Below are positions 12,388-26,240 of a stretch of DNA of 64,000 bases, piece after piece. The stretch is from Deinococcus multiflagellatus (GTDB taxonomy: Bacteria > Deinococcota > Deinococci > Deinococcales > Deinococcaceae). The first letter of the stretch is position 1. Each line of letters opens with the position of its first letter. Below the pieces are notes generated by a model that had not been told where the DNA came from, ran no database searches, and saw only the letters and a list, made by a program, of their open reading frames with translations. The DNA lies in assembly GCF_020166415.1 (NCBI RefSeq), contig NZ_JAIQXV010000003.1:310001-374000 (forward strand), read 5' to 3'. The position numbers were made by a program, and so were the translations under genes.

Positions 12388-12415
12388 AGTATAGGGGGTG
12401 GGGGCGGAGGGCCAA
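12388..12415 (-). promoter_or_regulatory. Putative promoter of the formate dehydrogenase operon
   Basis: On the minus strand TTGGCC (12415-12410) and TATACT (12393-12388) are separated by 16 nt, about 27 nt before the fdhA ATG. The -35 hexamer borders the first unit of the heptad array. Confidence 0.5.
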
Positions 12416-12418
12416 TGG

Positions 12419-12490
12419 TTGATGGCAGATGGTTGATGGCAGAAGGCAAAACCGGCTTTTGGCCATCTGCCATCTGCTATCCGCCATCGG
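12419..12490. repeat. Heptad hairpin array (TTGATGG/CAGATGG), 4 + 4 units
   Basis: G-rich units TTGATGG, CAGATGG, TTGATGG and CAGAAGG (12419-12446) are followed by a 16-nt loop. The C-rich units CCATCTG, CCATCTG, CTATCCG and CCATCGG run from 12463 to 12490. It lies between the fdh promoter and the end of the CDF gene. Confidence 0.88.
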
Positions 12491-12506
12491 CGCGCCCCCA
12501 GGGCGC

Positions 12507-13421
12507 CTACAGCACCAGCACCCCGTGATGCTTGGCCTGTTCCTGGGGTTCCACATGAATGGTCACGTTGGCGCCGGGCATTTCGGCGCGCAGGGCGTCT
12601 TCCAGGCGGTCGCAGATGGCGTGGGCCCCCGACACCGTCATGTCGCCGGGCACCACCATGTGGAATTCGATAAAGGTCACGCGGCCGGCGTGGCGGGTGC
12701 GCAGGTCGTGCATTTCCAGGGCGCCCTCGCCGTGTTCACTGAGCAGCGCGCGAATGCGGCCCTCGGTCTGCGCGTCCACTGCGGCGTCCATCAGACCGCC
12801 CACGCTGTCACGCACCAGATGCCAGCCGCTGTACAGGATGTTCAGGGCCACCAGCAGCGCCAGCAGCGGGTCCAGCACCGGCAGCCCCGTGAAACGGGCC
12901 GCCAGCACGCCGATCAGGACGCCCACGCTGGTCACCACGTCACTCAGCACATGCCGCCCGTCGGCCAGCAGGGCCGGGGAACGCAGCGCCCGCCCCTGGC
13001 GCAGCAGCACCGACGCCCAGAGCGCATTCAGCACGCTGGCCCCCAGGTTCACCGCCAGCCCAGCAAACGGCGCGTCCACGGGGCGGGGGTTGAGCAGCAC
13101 CGGCCACGCCTCGCGGGCAATGCTCACGGCGGCCAGCACAATCAGCACGCCCTCGGCCACCGCGCTGAAGTATTCGGCCTTGGTGTGGCCGTAGGGATGC
13201 CCGGCGTCGGCGGGGCGGGCCGCCACCCGCAGGGCGATGACCGCCGCCACGGCCGCCGCCACGTTGATGATGCTTTCCAGGGCGTCGGAGTACAGCGCCA
13301 CGCTGCCGGTCAGGCCGTAGGCCACGAATTTCAGGCCCAGGACCACCACCGCCACCACCACGCTGCCCAGCGCGAGCCGGGTGGCCGGGGACGTCTGCGG
13401 CGGAGCACTCGGGCCAGTCAC
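12507..13421 (-). CDS. Cation diffusion facilitator (CDF) family metal exporter
   Basis: 304 residues with the CDF layout. There are about six hydrophobic segments between residues 15 and 205, the metal-site motif YSDALESIINVAAAV (TM2), the paired DAGHPYGHTKAEYFS, and LLADGRHVLSDVVTSVGVLIG (TM5). A cytoplasmic C-terminal domain with conserved His (LRTRHAGRVTFIEFH) follows. Such proteins export Zn, Co, Mn or Fe by proton antiport; the metal cannot be read reliably. A GTG start at 13421 is supported by an extended -10, TG-C-TACGCT, 6 nt upstream. The promoter is divergent from uvrD. Confidence 0.9.
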   Translation of the reverse strand: MTGPSAPPQTSPATRLALGSVVVAVVVLGLKFVAYGLTGSVALYSDALESIINVAAAVAAVIALRVAARPADAGHPYGHTKAEYFSAVAEGVLIVLAAVSIAREAWPVLLNPRPVDAPFAGLAVNLGASVLNALWASVLLRQGRALRSPALLADGRHVLSDVVTSVGVLIGVLAARFTGLPVLDPLLALLVALNILYSGWHLVRDSVGGLMDAAVDAQTEGRIRALLSEHGEGALEMHDLRTRHAGRVTFIEFHMVVPGDMTVSGAHAICDRLEDALRAEMPGANVTIHVEPQEQAKHHGVLVL

Positions 13422-13518
13422 CGGAGGAGCGTAGCAGGGTTAGGCGCGGCGAAAGGCGTGCCCCCAGCGGGGACAGCGCGCTCCTCTGCCATTACGCCGG
13501 AAACAGAATCGGCCCTGA

Positions 13519-13524
13519 TACAAT
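13519..13524 (+). promoter_or_regulatory. Extended -10 of uvrD (leaderless)
   Basis: TG-A-TACAAT places a -10 box at 13519-13524, 6 nt before the GTG start of uvrD. No Shine-Dalgarno fits between them, so the mRNA probably begins at the start codon. A matching element, TG-C-TACGCT, serves the divergent CDF gene about 90 bp away. Confidence 0.65.
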
Positions 13525-13530
13525 TCTCCG

Positions 13531-15741
<2,211 letters not shown>

Positions 15742-15770
15742 GGGAAGATTTTTCAGTTTTGTCGCGGGTT

Positions 15771-16262
15771 TGCCCCACCCCCCCAGCCCCCCTACCCCGG
15801 AGGGGCAGGGGGAGCGGCGCTGCGCTGGGCAAGAGTTTTTACTGACGTTGGCTGGGGTTGCTCCATTCGTTGACGTGTCTGGCCTCGACGCCATCCGCTG
15901 GTAACGCGTAATGGCCCGCGCCCTTCGGGCACGACGGCCTCGTCTGGACCTGGGCGGTGCTGGGGCAAGACGGCTTGGTGCGGCCCAGAAGGTTCTACTT
16001 TGAAAGCAGCAGAGGCAACAGCGGCTTTTGCCTTTCAAAAGTAGAACCTCGGGTCTTAAACGTCCCTGCCCTTCACCCCTGCGGGGCGAGCAACGGAAGC
16101 CGTCGTGCGCGCAGCGCGCGGGCGTGAGGCGATGGGCGGAGGCGGACCACGGCGTACAACGCGGGGCGAAGGCAAGCCGCCCCACATCGTCAGTCAACGT
16201 TTGCCAGCGCAGCGCCGCTCCCCCCGTCCCCTCTGGGGATGGGGGGCTGGGGGGGTGGGGCC
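15771..16262. mobile_element. MITE-like non-coding element with ~62-bp terminal inverted repeats
   Basis: The ends at 15771-15832 and 16201-16262 are near-perfect inverted copies of about 62 bp, each rich in C or G runs and ending in GCGGCGCTGCGCTGG. The middle carries a second hairpin at 15991-16048 (GGTTCTACTTTGAAAG against CTTTCAAAAGTAGAACC), and other internal segments match as imperfect inverted pairs. No open frame in it looks like a transposase, and no clear target duplication is visible. It fills the gap between uvrD and the NUDIX gene. Confidence 0.7.
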
Positions 16263-16307
16263 ACGCCAGCAACCCTCACCACCCAACACCCCACAAACCA
16301 AGCCCCC

Positions 16308-16781
16308 CTACCCCTCCCGATTCACAAAATGCCGCACCACCCCCACCGGCACATCCAAAAGTTCCCTCACCACCAGCGGATACACCGCCACCTCCGCCAG
16401 CGCCCCAAACGCCACCCACTGGCAGCTCATCTCGGCATGGTCCAGCGTGGCAAACACCCCATCCGGAACATCAGCCGGCGCCTCCATGTGGTAGTAAAAC
16501 CCCAGCTCATGCTGTCGCTTCTCCGGCGGTCCGAAAAAGTTCTCCACCACCCCTACCAGCCGCAGCGGCCCCGGCGCTACGCCCACCTCTTCCTGCCACT
16601 CGCGCCGCGCGGCACTCAGGGTGTCCTCGTTCACGGCCACCGCGCCGCCGGGCAGAAAGTGAAAGCCAGGGCCAAATTCGCCTGGGCCAGTGTTGGTGAG
16701 CAGGTGCCCGTCCCGGGTGCAGACAATGGCCACGCGAACGCTGAACTTCAGGCCCCCCAGGGGCAGGCGAAGATCGGTCAT
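16308..16781 (-). CDS. NUDIX hydrolase
   Basis: 157 residues. The NUDIX box is complete: GGAVAVNEDTLSAARREWQEEVGV, fitting GX5EX7REUXEEXGU, about residues 46-69. The N-terminus FSVRVAIVCTRDGHLL is the first strand of the fold. The protein should hydrolyse a nucleoside diphosphate linked to another moiety; the substrate is not readable. CACACT lies 6 nt before the ATG, perhaps a weak leaderless -10. Deinococci are unusually rich in NUDIX genes; nudC is another in this window. Confidence 0.85.
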   Translation of the reverse strand: MTDLRLPLGGLKFSVRVAIVCTRDGHLLTNTGPGEFGPGFHFLPGGAVAVNEDTLSAARREWQEEVGVAPGPLRLVGVVENFFGPPEKRQHELGFYYHMEAPADVPDGVFATLDHAEMSCQWVAFGALAEVAVYPLVVRELLDVPVGVVRHFVNREG

Positions 16782-16820
16782 GGGGGCAGTGTGGGGCTCA
16801 GGGCTGGCCGCGCGCGTCTG

Positions 16821-18224
16821 TCATTCGGCGGAGGGAACCTCCAGTTCAGCGCGCACGCTGGGATCAGGGTCCCCGGCCAGGGCCGCGCGCAGGGCGGGGG
16901 AGAGGTCGGCCCGGCCCGCCAGCGCAAGGCGCACGCCGTCGTCGGGGTCGTTGCGCAGGGCCTCCTGGGCAGGGGCGGGCAGCGCCGGGTGACGCGCGGC
17001 GGCCCGGCGCACCCCGGCGTTGGGGTCGCTCGCCAGGGCAGCCAGGGTCTCCGGGGACGTGGTGGGCGCGTAGGCCACAGCCCGGCGCACCTCGGCGTGG
17101 GGGTCGGCGGCCAGGGTGGTCAGGCGCGCGGGGCCCAGATCGGGGCGCACGGCCAGCACGGTGCGCACATTGGCGTCCGTGTCTTGCAGCAGGGCGTCCA
17201 GCACCGCGCCGGAGAGCCCCTCGGCGCTGGCCACATGCAGGCGGATGTCCGCTTCGGGGGCGCGGGCCAGGGCCAGCACGGCCTCATCGGGAAGGTCGTG
17301 GCGCTCTAGCACTGCGCGGCGCACGGCTTCGGCTTCATCGGCGGCCAGGCGCACCAGGGTCCCGGCGGGGGTGTCGGGGCGGCGGGCCAGGGCGGCGCGC
17401 ACGTCGGGGTCGGCGTCCTGCTCGGCGCGGGTCAGCCATTCGGGCGGCACGGTCCAGGCCTGCAGCGTGGCGGCGCGCACCGCCGGGTCGTCGCTGCCCG
17501 CCAGCCACGCGCGCACGTTGCGCGGCAGGTCTACGCGGCGGGCCAGGGTGGCCAGCACGTCGGCGTCGCCGTCGGCAGCCAGGGTGATCAGGCAGTCCAG
17601 CGGCAGGTCCAGGCGCCGGGCCACAGCGGCGCGCACCATGCCGTGGGCGTCGGTTACCAGGGTGCGCAGCACGTCGCCGGGCAGGTCCGGGCGACCCGCC
17701 ACGGCTTTGCGCACGTCGTAGTCGTCGTCGGCTGCCAGCTGGCGCACCAGGGGTTCAGGCAGAACCTCGCGCCGGGCCACCGCCTCGCGGATCTGCCAGC
17801 CCGCGTCCTGCGCCAGGGCCGCCACCCGTTCGGGGTTCAGGTCCGCGCGGGCTGCCAGAGCGGTGCGCACCGCGTAGTCCTCGTGGCGCAGCGCGGCGTC
17901 CACCACCCAGGCCGGGGCCTGCGGCGTGTTCAGCAGCGCCACCACGCCGTCGGCTGGAAAGTTGCCCAGCAGCCCTGGGCGGGCCAGGCGCATCAGGGGC
18001 AGCCCCGGGTTGGCCAGCACGTCGGCCGGGTAGGCGGCGGCCAGAGTGCCCAGCACCTCCGGGGGGGTGTTGGGGTGCCGGGCCACCAGGGCGCGCACCC
18101 GGCTGTCCGGGTGGGCCGAGAGGCCACCCAGGGTCTCGGCGCTGGCACGCGGGGCGGCGGCGGCCTCCAGCGCGCCCTCCACCCCCAGTAGGGTCAGGGT
18201 GCGCGGGTCCAGTTCGGTGGTCAT
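16821..18224 (-). CDS. Leucine-rich-variant/HEAT-like repeat protein
   Basis: 467 residues, almost entirely a tandem of about 15 repeats of ~26 residues. The consensus is roughly LxxLAxDPxxxVRxAVAxRxDLP; clear copies include QLAADDDYDVRKAVAGRPD and TLAADPHAEVRRAVAYAPT. The VR at a fixed place and the following A-x-x-P turn are marks of LRV or HEAT-like superhelices, usually scaffolds for protein binding. No cysteine cluster, signal peptide or enzyme domain is present. Its ATG overlaps the nudC TGA (ATGA), so it belongs to the MoxR-VWA-nudC cluster. The binding partner is unknown. Confidence 0.82.
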   Translation of the reverse strand: MTTELDPRTLTLLGVEGALEAAAAPRASAETLGGLSAHPDSRVRALVARHPNTPPEVLGTLAAAYPADVLANPGLPLMRLARPGLLGNFPADGVVALLNTPQAPAWVVDAALRHEDYAVRTALAARADLNPERVAALAQDAGWQIREAVARREVLPEPLVRQLAADDDYDVRKAVAGRPDLPGDVLRTLVTDAHGMVRAAVARRLDLPLDCLITLAADGDADVLATLARRVDLPRNVRAWLAGSDDPAVRAATLQAWTVPPEWLTRAEQDADPDVRAALARRPDTPAGTLVRLAADEAEAVRRAVLERHDLPDEAVLALARAPEADIRLHVASAEGLSGAVLDALLQDTDANVRTVLAVRPDLGPARLTTLAADPHAEVRRAVAYAPTTSPETLAALASDPNAGVRRAAARHPALPAPAQEALRNDPDDGVRLALAGRADLSPALRAALAGDPDPSVRAELEVPSAE

Positions 18225-19060
18225 GGGCCCGATGATGCCACGTTGCCCCGCGCCTGACCCACCGCCCGGTCAATCAGGGCGCGCGCAATGCTGAAGGGCC
18301 CCGGTAATCCCGGCAGGCGGTCCACCGGAAACCAGCGTGCATCCTCAATCTCGCCGGGCTGCGGCACCACGTCGCCGCCCACGTATTCCGCTTCAAAGCC
18401 CATCATCAGCGAGTGCGGAAAGGGCCAGGGCTGGCTGCCCACATAGCGCAGGTGCTCCATGCGCACGCCCACCTCTTCCAGCACTTCGCGGTGCGCGGCG
18501 GCCTCCAGGGTTTCCGAGGGTTCCACAAAGCCCGCCAGCGCCGAGTACACGCCCGGGGCAAAGTGGGGGCCGCGCGCCAGCAGCAGTTCCGTCTGTGGGC
18601 CCTGGCCGCGCCGGATCAGCACCATCACCACGGGCGCCACGCGCGGGTAGACCGTGAGGCCGCACGCCGGGCAGGTGCGGGCGCGTTCGTGCCCGGCTTC
18701 GGCCAGAGGGGCCCCGCAGCGTCCACAGAAACGGTGGGTGCGGGCAAAGTCCAGCAGCTGCGCCGCGTACCCGGCCAGCCCCATCTGCGCTTCGGGAAGG
18801 CGGGTAAAGCCTGCGCGCAGGGGCAGGGCCTCGAAGCCGGTGGGCAGGTCGCCAGCCAGCCCAGCGGCAAAGAAGGGCTGACCCTCCAGCGTGCCCAGGG
18901 GGATCACGTCTTCCACGGCAAAGGGGAGGGCGCCCTGCGGCAGCGTGCCGTTTGCCCCCAGCAGCAGGCGGGGCCCGTCAAAGAGAACCCACGCCGCGTC
19001 CTCGCCGGGCACCAGCGTCAGGCTGGGCTGGAAGCCTTCGGGGCGGCTGGTGGCCTTCAC
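18221..19060 (-). CDS. nudC: NAD(H) diphosphatase / NAD-capped RNA decapping NUDIX enzyme
   Basis: 279 residues with all NudC marks. A zinc ribbon has Cys112, Cys115, Cys130 and Cys133 (FCGRCG and CPACG). A NUDIX box, GFVEPSETLEAAAHREVLEEVGV, spans residues 177-199. The diagnostic SQPWPFPHSLM follows, separating NAD diphosphatases from other NUDIX enzymes. Such enzymes cut NADH to NMNH and AMP and remove NAD caps from RNA. GTG 19060 is chosen because it overlaps the TGA of the preceding VWA gene (GTGA) and fits the family's length; longer in-frame starts would lie inside that gene. Confidence 0.92.
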   Translation of the reverse strand: MKATSRPEGFQPSLTLVPGEDAAWVLFDGPRLLLGANGTLPQGALPFAVEDVIPLGTLEGQPFFAAGLAGDLPTGFEALPLRAGFTRLPEAQMGLAGYAAQLLDFARTHRFCGRCGAPLAEAGHERARTCPACGLTVYPRVAPVVMVLIRRGQGPQTELLLARGPHFAPGVYSALAGFVEPSETLEAAAHREVLEEVGVRMEHLRYVGSQPWPFPHSLMMGFEAEYVGGDVVPQPGEIEDARWFPVDRLPGLPGPFSIARALIDRAVGQARGNVASSGP

Positions 19061-20187
19061 CCGTGTTCTTCCAGGCGCAGCACCTCGCCAAAGGGAAAGC
19101 CCTCGTCTTCCAGGCCGCCGGGCGGCACCACCCACAGCGTGGGCGTGCGGGGGGCCTGCTCGGGAAAATCGCCGTAGCCGTCGGTGAGGTACACCAGCAC
19201 GTCCGGCTCGTGTTCATCCAGCAGGCGGAAGATGGGCCGGAAATCGGTCCCGCCGCCGCCCTGGGGGGCCGGAATGGGGCCGCCGGGGCTCAGGTCGTGC
19301 GGCCCGTAGGCCTCGGTGTCGGCGTAGTAGAGAGTGGCCTTCACATGCGGATAGGCCCCCAGGACCCCCTGGACCTCCCCCACCAGGGCCCGCACCGCGT
19401 CGTCGTCCACACTGCCGGAGGTGTCCACGGCAATCAGGGCGCGCAGCGACTCGTCGTCCAGCGCTTCAAGGTACAGGCCCCGCCCCACAAAGCGGCGGTC
19501 AAAGCCGCCGAAATCCACCGGCGTGCGCGCCAGAAAGCGCCACAGGTGCGCGCGCCAGTCCAGCCGCGCGGGGGCCAGACGCATCAGTTCGCGGTGCATG
19601 CCCAGGGGATCGTCGCCCTTGCCGCCGCTCATGGCGTCCACGCTGCGGGCCTGGGCCAGCGCCTGCTGCCACTGCCGCGCCACGCTCTGGCCGGGCTTGC
19701 CCTGCTTGGGGGGCGCGTCGCCGGGCGGGGCGTCCAGCAGGTCGTCGCCGTCCTCGTCGCCGTCGCCCTCGGCTTCGCCTTCCAGCGCGGTGTACACCTC
19801 TTCCACGCTGAGGCGCTCCAGGTGCTCGTCGCGCCGGGACTGCGGAGGCGTGGGCAACCCGGCCGCCGCCACCATGCCGTTCACGATCAGGTCGGCCGAC
19901 TTGTTCCAGCGCTTCTTCTCGCGCGGCCCGCGCCGCTCCACGTGCGACAGCGCCGCGTGCAGGACCTCGTGAAGCAGCAGGCCGTCCAGCACGTCGGGTG
20001 CCAGACTGGCGGCCACCTCGGGGTTCACATACACCCGCTCGCCGTCCGTTCCGGCGGCGGCCACCTCGCGCGAGGGCACGAATTCCGCGTGCAGCAGCAG
20101 CGTGGCAAAGAATGCCGACTTGCCCCGCAGCCGCAGGCGCGACCCGGAAATCAGGCGCTGGAAGTCGGGGCCGGCCGGAGGCGTCAC
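19057..20187 (-). CDS. VWA-like protein with N-terminal metallopeptidase-type domain (DUF2201)
   Basis: 376 residues. The first domain carries HEVLH (His73-His77) in DGLLLHEVLHAALSHVERR, a zincin HExxH motif of the DUF2201 N-terminal family. After a charged, low-complexity linker (~residues 135-165) the second domain is VWA-like, with a MIDAS-type DTSGS near residue 253 (ALIAVDTSGSVDDDAVRAL) and a later YLTDGYGDF. Such proteins pair with MoxR-type AAA ATPases, and a MoxR gene lies directly upstream. Whether the HExxH site cleaves protein is unknown. GGAGGCCCC just before GTG 20187 sets the start. Confidence 0.85.
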   Translation of the reverse strand: MTPPAGPDFQRLISGSRLRLRGKSAFFATLLLHAEFVPSREVAAAGTDGERVYVNPEVAASLAPDVLDGLLLHEVLHAALSHVERRGPREKKRWNKSADLIVNGMVAAAGLPTPPQSRRDEHLERLSVEEVYTALEGEAEGDGDEDGDDLLDAPPGDAPPKQGKPGQSVARQWQQALAQARSVDAMSGGKGDDPLGMHRELMRLAPARLDWRAHLWRFLARTPVDFGGFDRRFVGRGLYLEALDDESLRALIAVDTSGSVDDDAVRALVGEVQGVLGAYPHVKATLYYADTEAYGPHDLSPGGPIPAPQGGGGTDFRPIFRLLDEHEPDVLVYLTDGYGDFPEQAPRTPTLWVVPPGGLEDEGFPFGEVLRLEEHG

Positions 20188-20200
20188 GGGGCCTCCGGCG

Positions 20201-20278
20201 GTGAGGGGAGACGGTTGATGGTTGATGGAAAAAGCAGTTCGCCGTTTCCATCAACCATCAACCATTCACCATCTCCCC

Positions 20279-20282
<4 letters not shown>
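20201..20282. repeat. Heptad hairpin array, 4 + 5 units
   Basis: G-rich GTGAGGG, GAGACGG, TTGATGG, TTGATGG (20201-20228) and C-rich CCATCAA, CCATCAA, CCATTCA, CCATCTC, CCCTCAC (20248-20282). The C-rich arm repeats the G-rich units in order, with one extra heptad (CCATTCA). The last unit contains the MoxR stop codon (20279-20281), so it separates the MoxR gene from the VWA gene. Confidence 0.9.
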
Positions 20283-21304
<1,022 letters not shown>

Positions 21305-21383
21305 AAGGGGCAGGGTAGCGCACACGCCAAGCGCAGGCGCCCGCAGACCGGTGAAGGCTGCGGGCGCAGAGGGGAAAGGGACG

Positions 21384-21917
21384 TTACAGGGGAAGCACGC
21401 AGCTGGCGCTGGTCTGCGCGTTGCCAATGCGCTGGGTGCCTTCAATGGTCACTTGCGGGGGCTGGGCATAGGTGCCGAACTGGGCCTTGAAATCCATCTC
21501 GTAGGCGGGGTTGGCCGAGGCGCTGTCACTCATCAACCAGATCAGGGTGTGGGTGGGGCCCACACTCACCTGGTGGGTGAAGATGCGAATGGCGGACGCT
21601 GCGGGCGCATGCGTGTACTTGAGCGTGGGGGTGTCAAAGTCGTAGCTGCCGTCGGCGCGGATGGTGACGGTGCAGGCGGCATTCGCCAGCGTCTTCCCGC
21701 TGTAGGTCCCGGCCAGGCAGGCAGTGGCTGCCGGGTCAGAGCTGTTCATCACCTGCGGGCAAGCGGCCAGACGCGTGGTGAGGGCCGAGCCGGGGCCAGG
21801 CGCCGGCGTGGGGTTGGGGGTCGGGCCGGGCGTGGGGGCCGGCGCGCCGCCTCCGCCGGTGCAGGCGGCGAGCAGCAGGGGCAACAGGGCAGCGGTGGTC
21901 AGCAGGGTGTGGCGCAT
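21384..21917 (-). CDS. Hypothetical lipoprotein with proline-rich linker
   Basis: 177 residues. A lipoprotein signal MRHTLLTTAALLPLLLAAC ends at the lipidated cysteine 19, followed by Gly and a PTPGPTPNPTPAPGPG linker. The mature domain has two cysteine pairs and beta-strand pattern (ACTVTIRADGSYDFDT, THQVSVGPTHTLIWLMS). No family recognised. AAGGAG 9 nt before the ATG sets the start. Divergent from nothing: the next upstream gene is the small secreted peptide on the same strand. Confidence 0.72.
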   Translation of the reverse strand: MRHTLLTTAALLPLLLAACTGGGGAPAPTPGPTPNPTPAPGPGSALTTRLAACPQVMNSSDPAATACLAGTYSGKTLANAACTVTIRADGSYDFDTPTLKYTHAPAASAIRIFTHQVSVGPTHTLIWLMSDSASANPAYEMDFKAQFGTYAQPPQVTIEGTQRIGNAQTSASCVLPL

Positions 21918-22010
21918 GGGGGTGGGCTCCTTGGGGGGCAAAAGTTGGCAAAGAAAACCGTCGCCGCCGGAAAAACGGGAGAGGCGGACGGCGACAGGTG
22001 GGGAGGGGTC

Positions 22011-22103
22011 ATACGGATTTCCGTCCATTTCCGGAACATTCAGAAAAGAACTGGATGTTCCTGCAACTCCCAGGGTTCTGGAATTTTTCGGAAGTCGTAT
22101 CAG
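22011..22103 (-). repeat. ATACGACTTCC repeat, short copy (93 bp)
   Basis: On the minus strand the copy begins CTGATACGACTTCCG and ends GGAAATGGACGGAAATCCGTAT. It shares both ends with a longer copy at 38221-38402. Its ends are related as a short inverted repeat (ATACG/CGTAT). The first bases supply the stop codon of the small peptide gene. Confidence 0.75.
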
Positions 22104-22237
22104 TTCAGATTCACAATGCACTTCGGCGGGCGACAGGTGGGAATCACTGGCGCGTCGCACGACAGGGCGGAAGCAAAGGGCGCGGCGATGAACAGCACCA
22201 GCGCAGTGCGCAGAACAGAGGTTTTTAAGCGGGACAT
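22100..22237 (-). CDS. Small secreted peptide (45 aa)
   Basis: The frame encodes MSRLKTSVLRTALVLFIAAP followed by a short mature part SCDAPVIPTCRPPKCIVNLN. The first ~27 residues form a Sec signal, with cleavage likely after FASA or at the SC junction. The mature peptide has three cysteines and three Pro-Pro or Pro-x-Cys turns. AGGAG 6 nt before ATG 22237 is a good ribosome site. The stop codon TGA belongs to the neighbouring repeat copy. The family is not recognised and function is unknown. It is divergent from the winged-helix regulator gene, which may control it. Confidence 0.6.
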   Translation of the reverse strand: MSRLKTSVLRTALVLFIAAPFASALSCDAPVIPTCRPPKCIVNLN

Positions 22238-22336
22238 ACCATTCTCCTGGGCAGCGTTTCCGGGTGGGAAACCAAGGTTCACAGTGGGCTGCAGGCTAGC
22301 GCCGGAAGAATTCAAAAAAACCTGTAGAGTTTTGAT

Positions 22337-22957
22337 ATGACGCGTGTTATCGTGGACGATCCCTCAGCAGTAGAGGTGCTGCTGGACTCCTCAAAAACAC
22401 GGTTGCTGGCGCCGTTCATGCTGGGCCCCCACACCATCGCGGCTGTGGCCGAGGCCACCGGGCAGGCACAGAATGCCCTGACCTACTGGGTCAAGCGCTT
22501 TGTCAAGCTGGGCCTGCTGACCGAGGTGGGATGCGGCCGCCCCGCCCAGTACCAGGCCGTCACCCAAGACTTCCTGATCGACCCCTCACGGGTGATGCCC
22601 CTGGAAGACATGCTCAGGCAGCTCAATGAGCCCATCTGGGCGCGGCTGCTTCAGGGCTACACCCAGGAGTACCGCCGGGTCTCACCGGACTGGTATGTTC
22701 AGTTGCAGATCACCCCAGACGGCTACCTGATCCGCCGGCCCGTTACGCCCTGGCAACTGCAGACGCCGGGCGCGCCGCTGCCCGAATTGCCACTCAACGA
22801 ATACACGGTGATTGGGCTCAGCCGCGAGCAGGCCCGGGAACTCAAGCAGCGGTTGGCGGCGCTGGTTATGGAATATTTCGAGCAGCAGCCGGACACCGGG
22901 CCGGGCGAGATGTATTTCCTGCACCTGGGCCTGACCCGCGACGCGGTGTACAGCTAG
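22337..22957 (+). CDS. ArsR-like winged-helix transcription regulator
   Basis: 206 residues. The first ~75 residues form a helix-turn-helix: LLAPFMLGPHTIAAVAEATGQAQNALTYWVKRFVKLGLLTEVG with a wing of GCGRPAQYQAV. The remaining ~130 residues, including YVQLQITPDGYLIRRPVTPWQLQTPG and a C-terminal helix VMEYFEQQPDTGPGEMYFLHLGLTRD, form an effector domain I cannot place. No metal-binding ArsR site is seen. ATG 22337 follows TAGAGT by 6 nt, so it is probably leaderless. Divergent from the small secreted peptide and about 95 bp upstream of the Fe-S oxidoreductase gene. Confidence 0.8.
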   Translation: MTRVIVDDPSAVEVLLDSSKTRLLAPFMLGPHTIAAVAEATGQAQNALTYWVKRFVKLGLLTEVGCGRPAQYQAVTQDFLIDPSRVMPLEDMLRQLNEPIWARLLQGYTQEYRRVSPDWYVQLQITPDGYLIRRPVTPWQLQTPGAPLPELPLNEYTVIGLSREQARELKQRLAALVMEYFEQQPDTGPGEMYFLHLGLTRDAVYS

Positions 22958-23052
22958 GGCCGACCGCGCCAGAGGGCCCGGCGTCCGCTATACTTTGCAC
23001 CGAGTCCAAGATTTTTTCTGCTGCCCCATCCTCTGCCTGAAGGAGTCTCCTC

Positions 23053-26148
<3,096 letters not shown>

Positions 26149-26173
26149 CCACCCTGCCCAGCTGAAGGCCTGC

Positions 26174-26204
26174 GGCGCCGCCTGTTCACGTGACGGGCGG
26201 CGCC
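26174..26204 (+). terminator. Putative terminator after the Fe-S oxidoreductase gene
   Basis: A 9-bp perfect stem, GGCGCCGCC at 26174-26182 and GGCGGCGCC at 26196-26204, with a 13-nt loop. A TGCTCTTGG tail follows and lacks a real T-run, so it is a weak intrinsic terminator. Confidence 0.5.
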
Positions 26205-26240
26205 TGCTCTTGGTGAGGCAGGTCACGGTAAGATCAGGGA

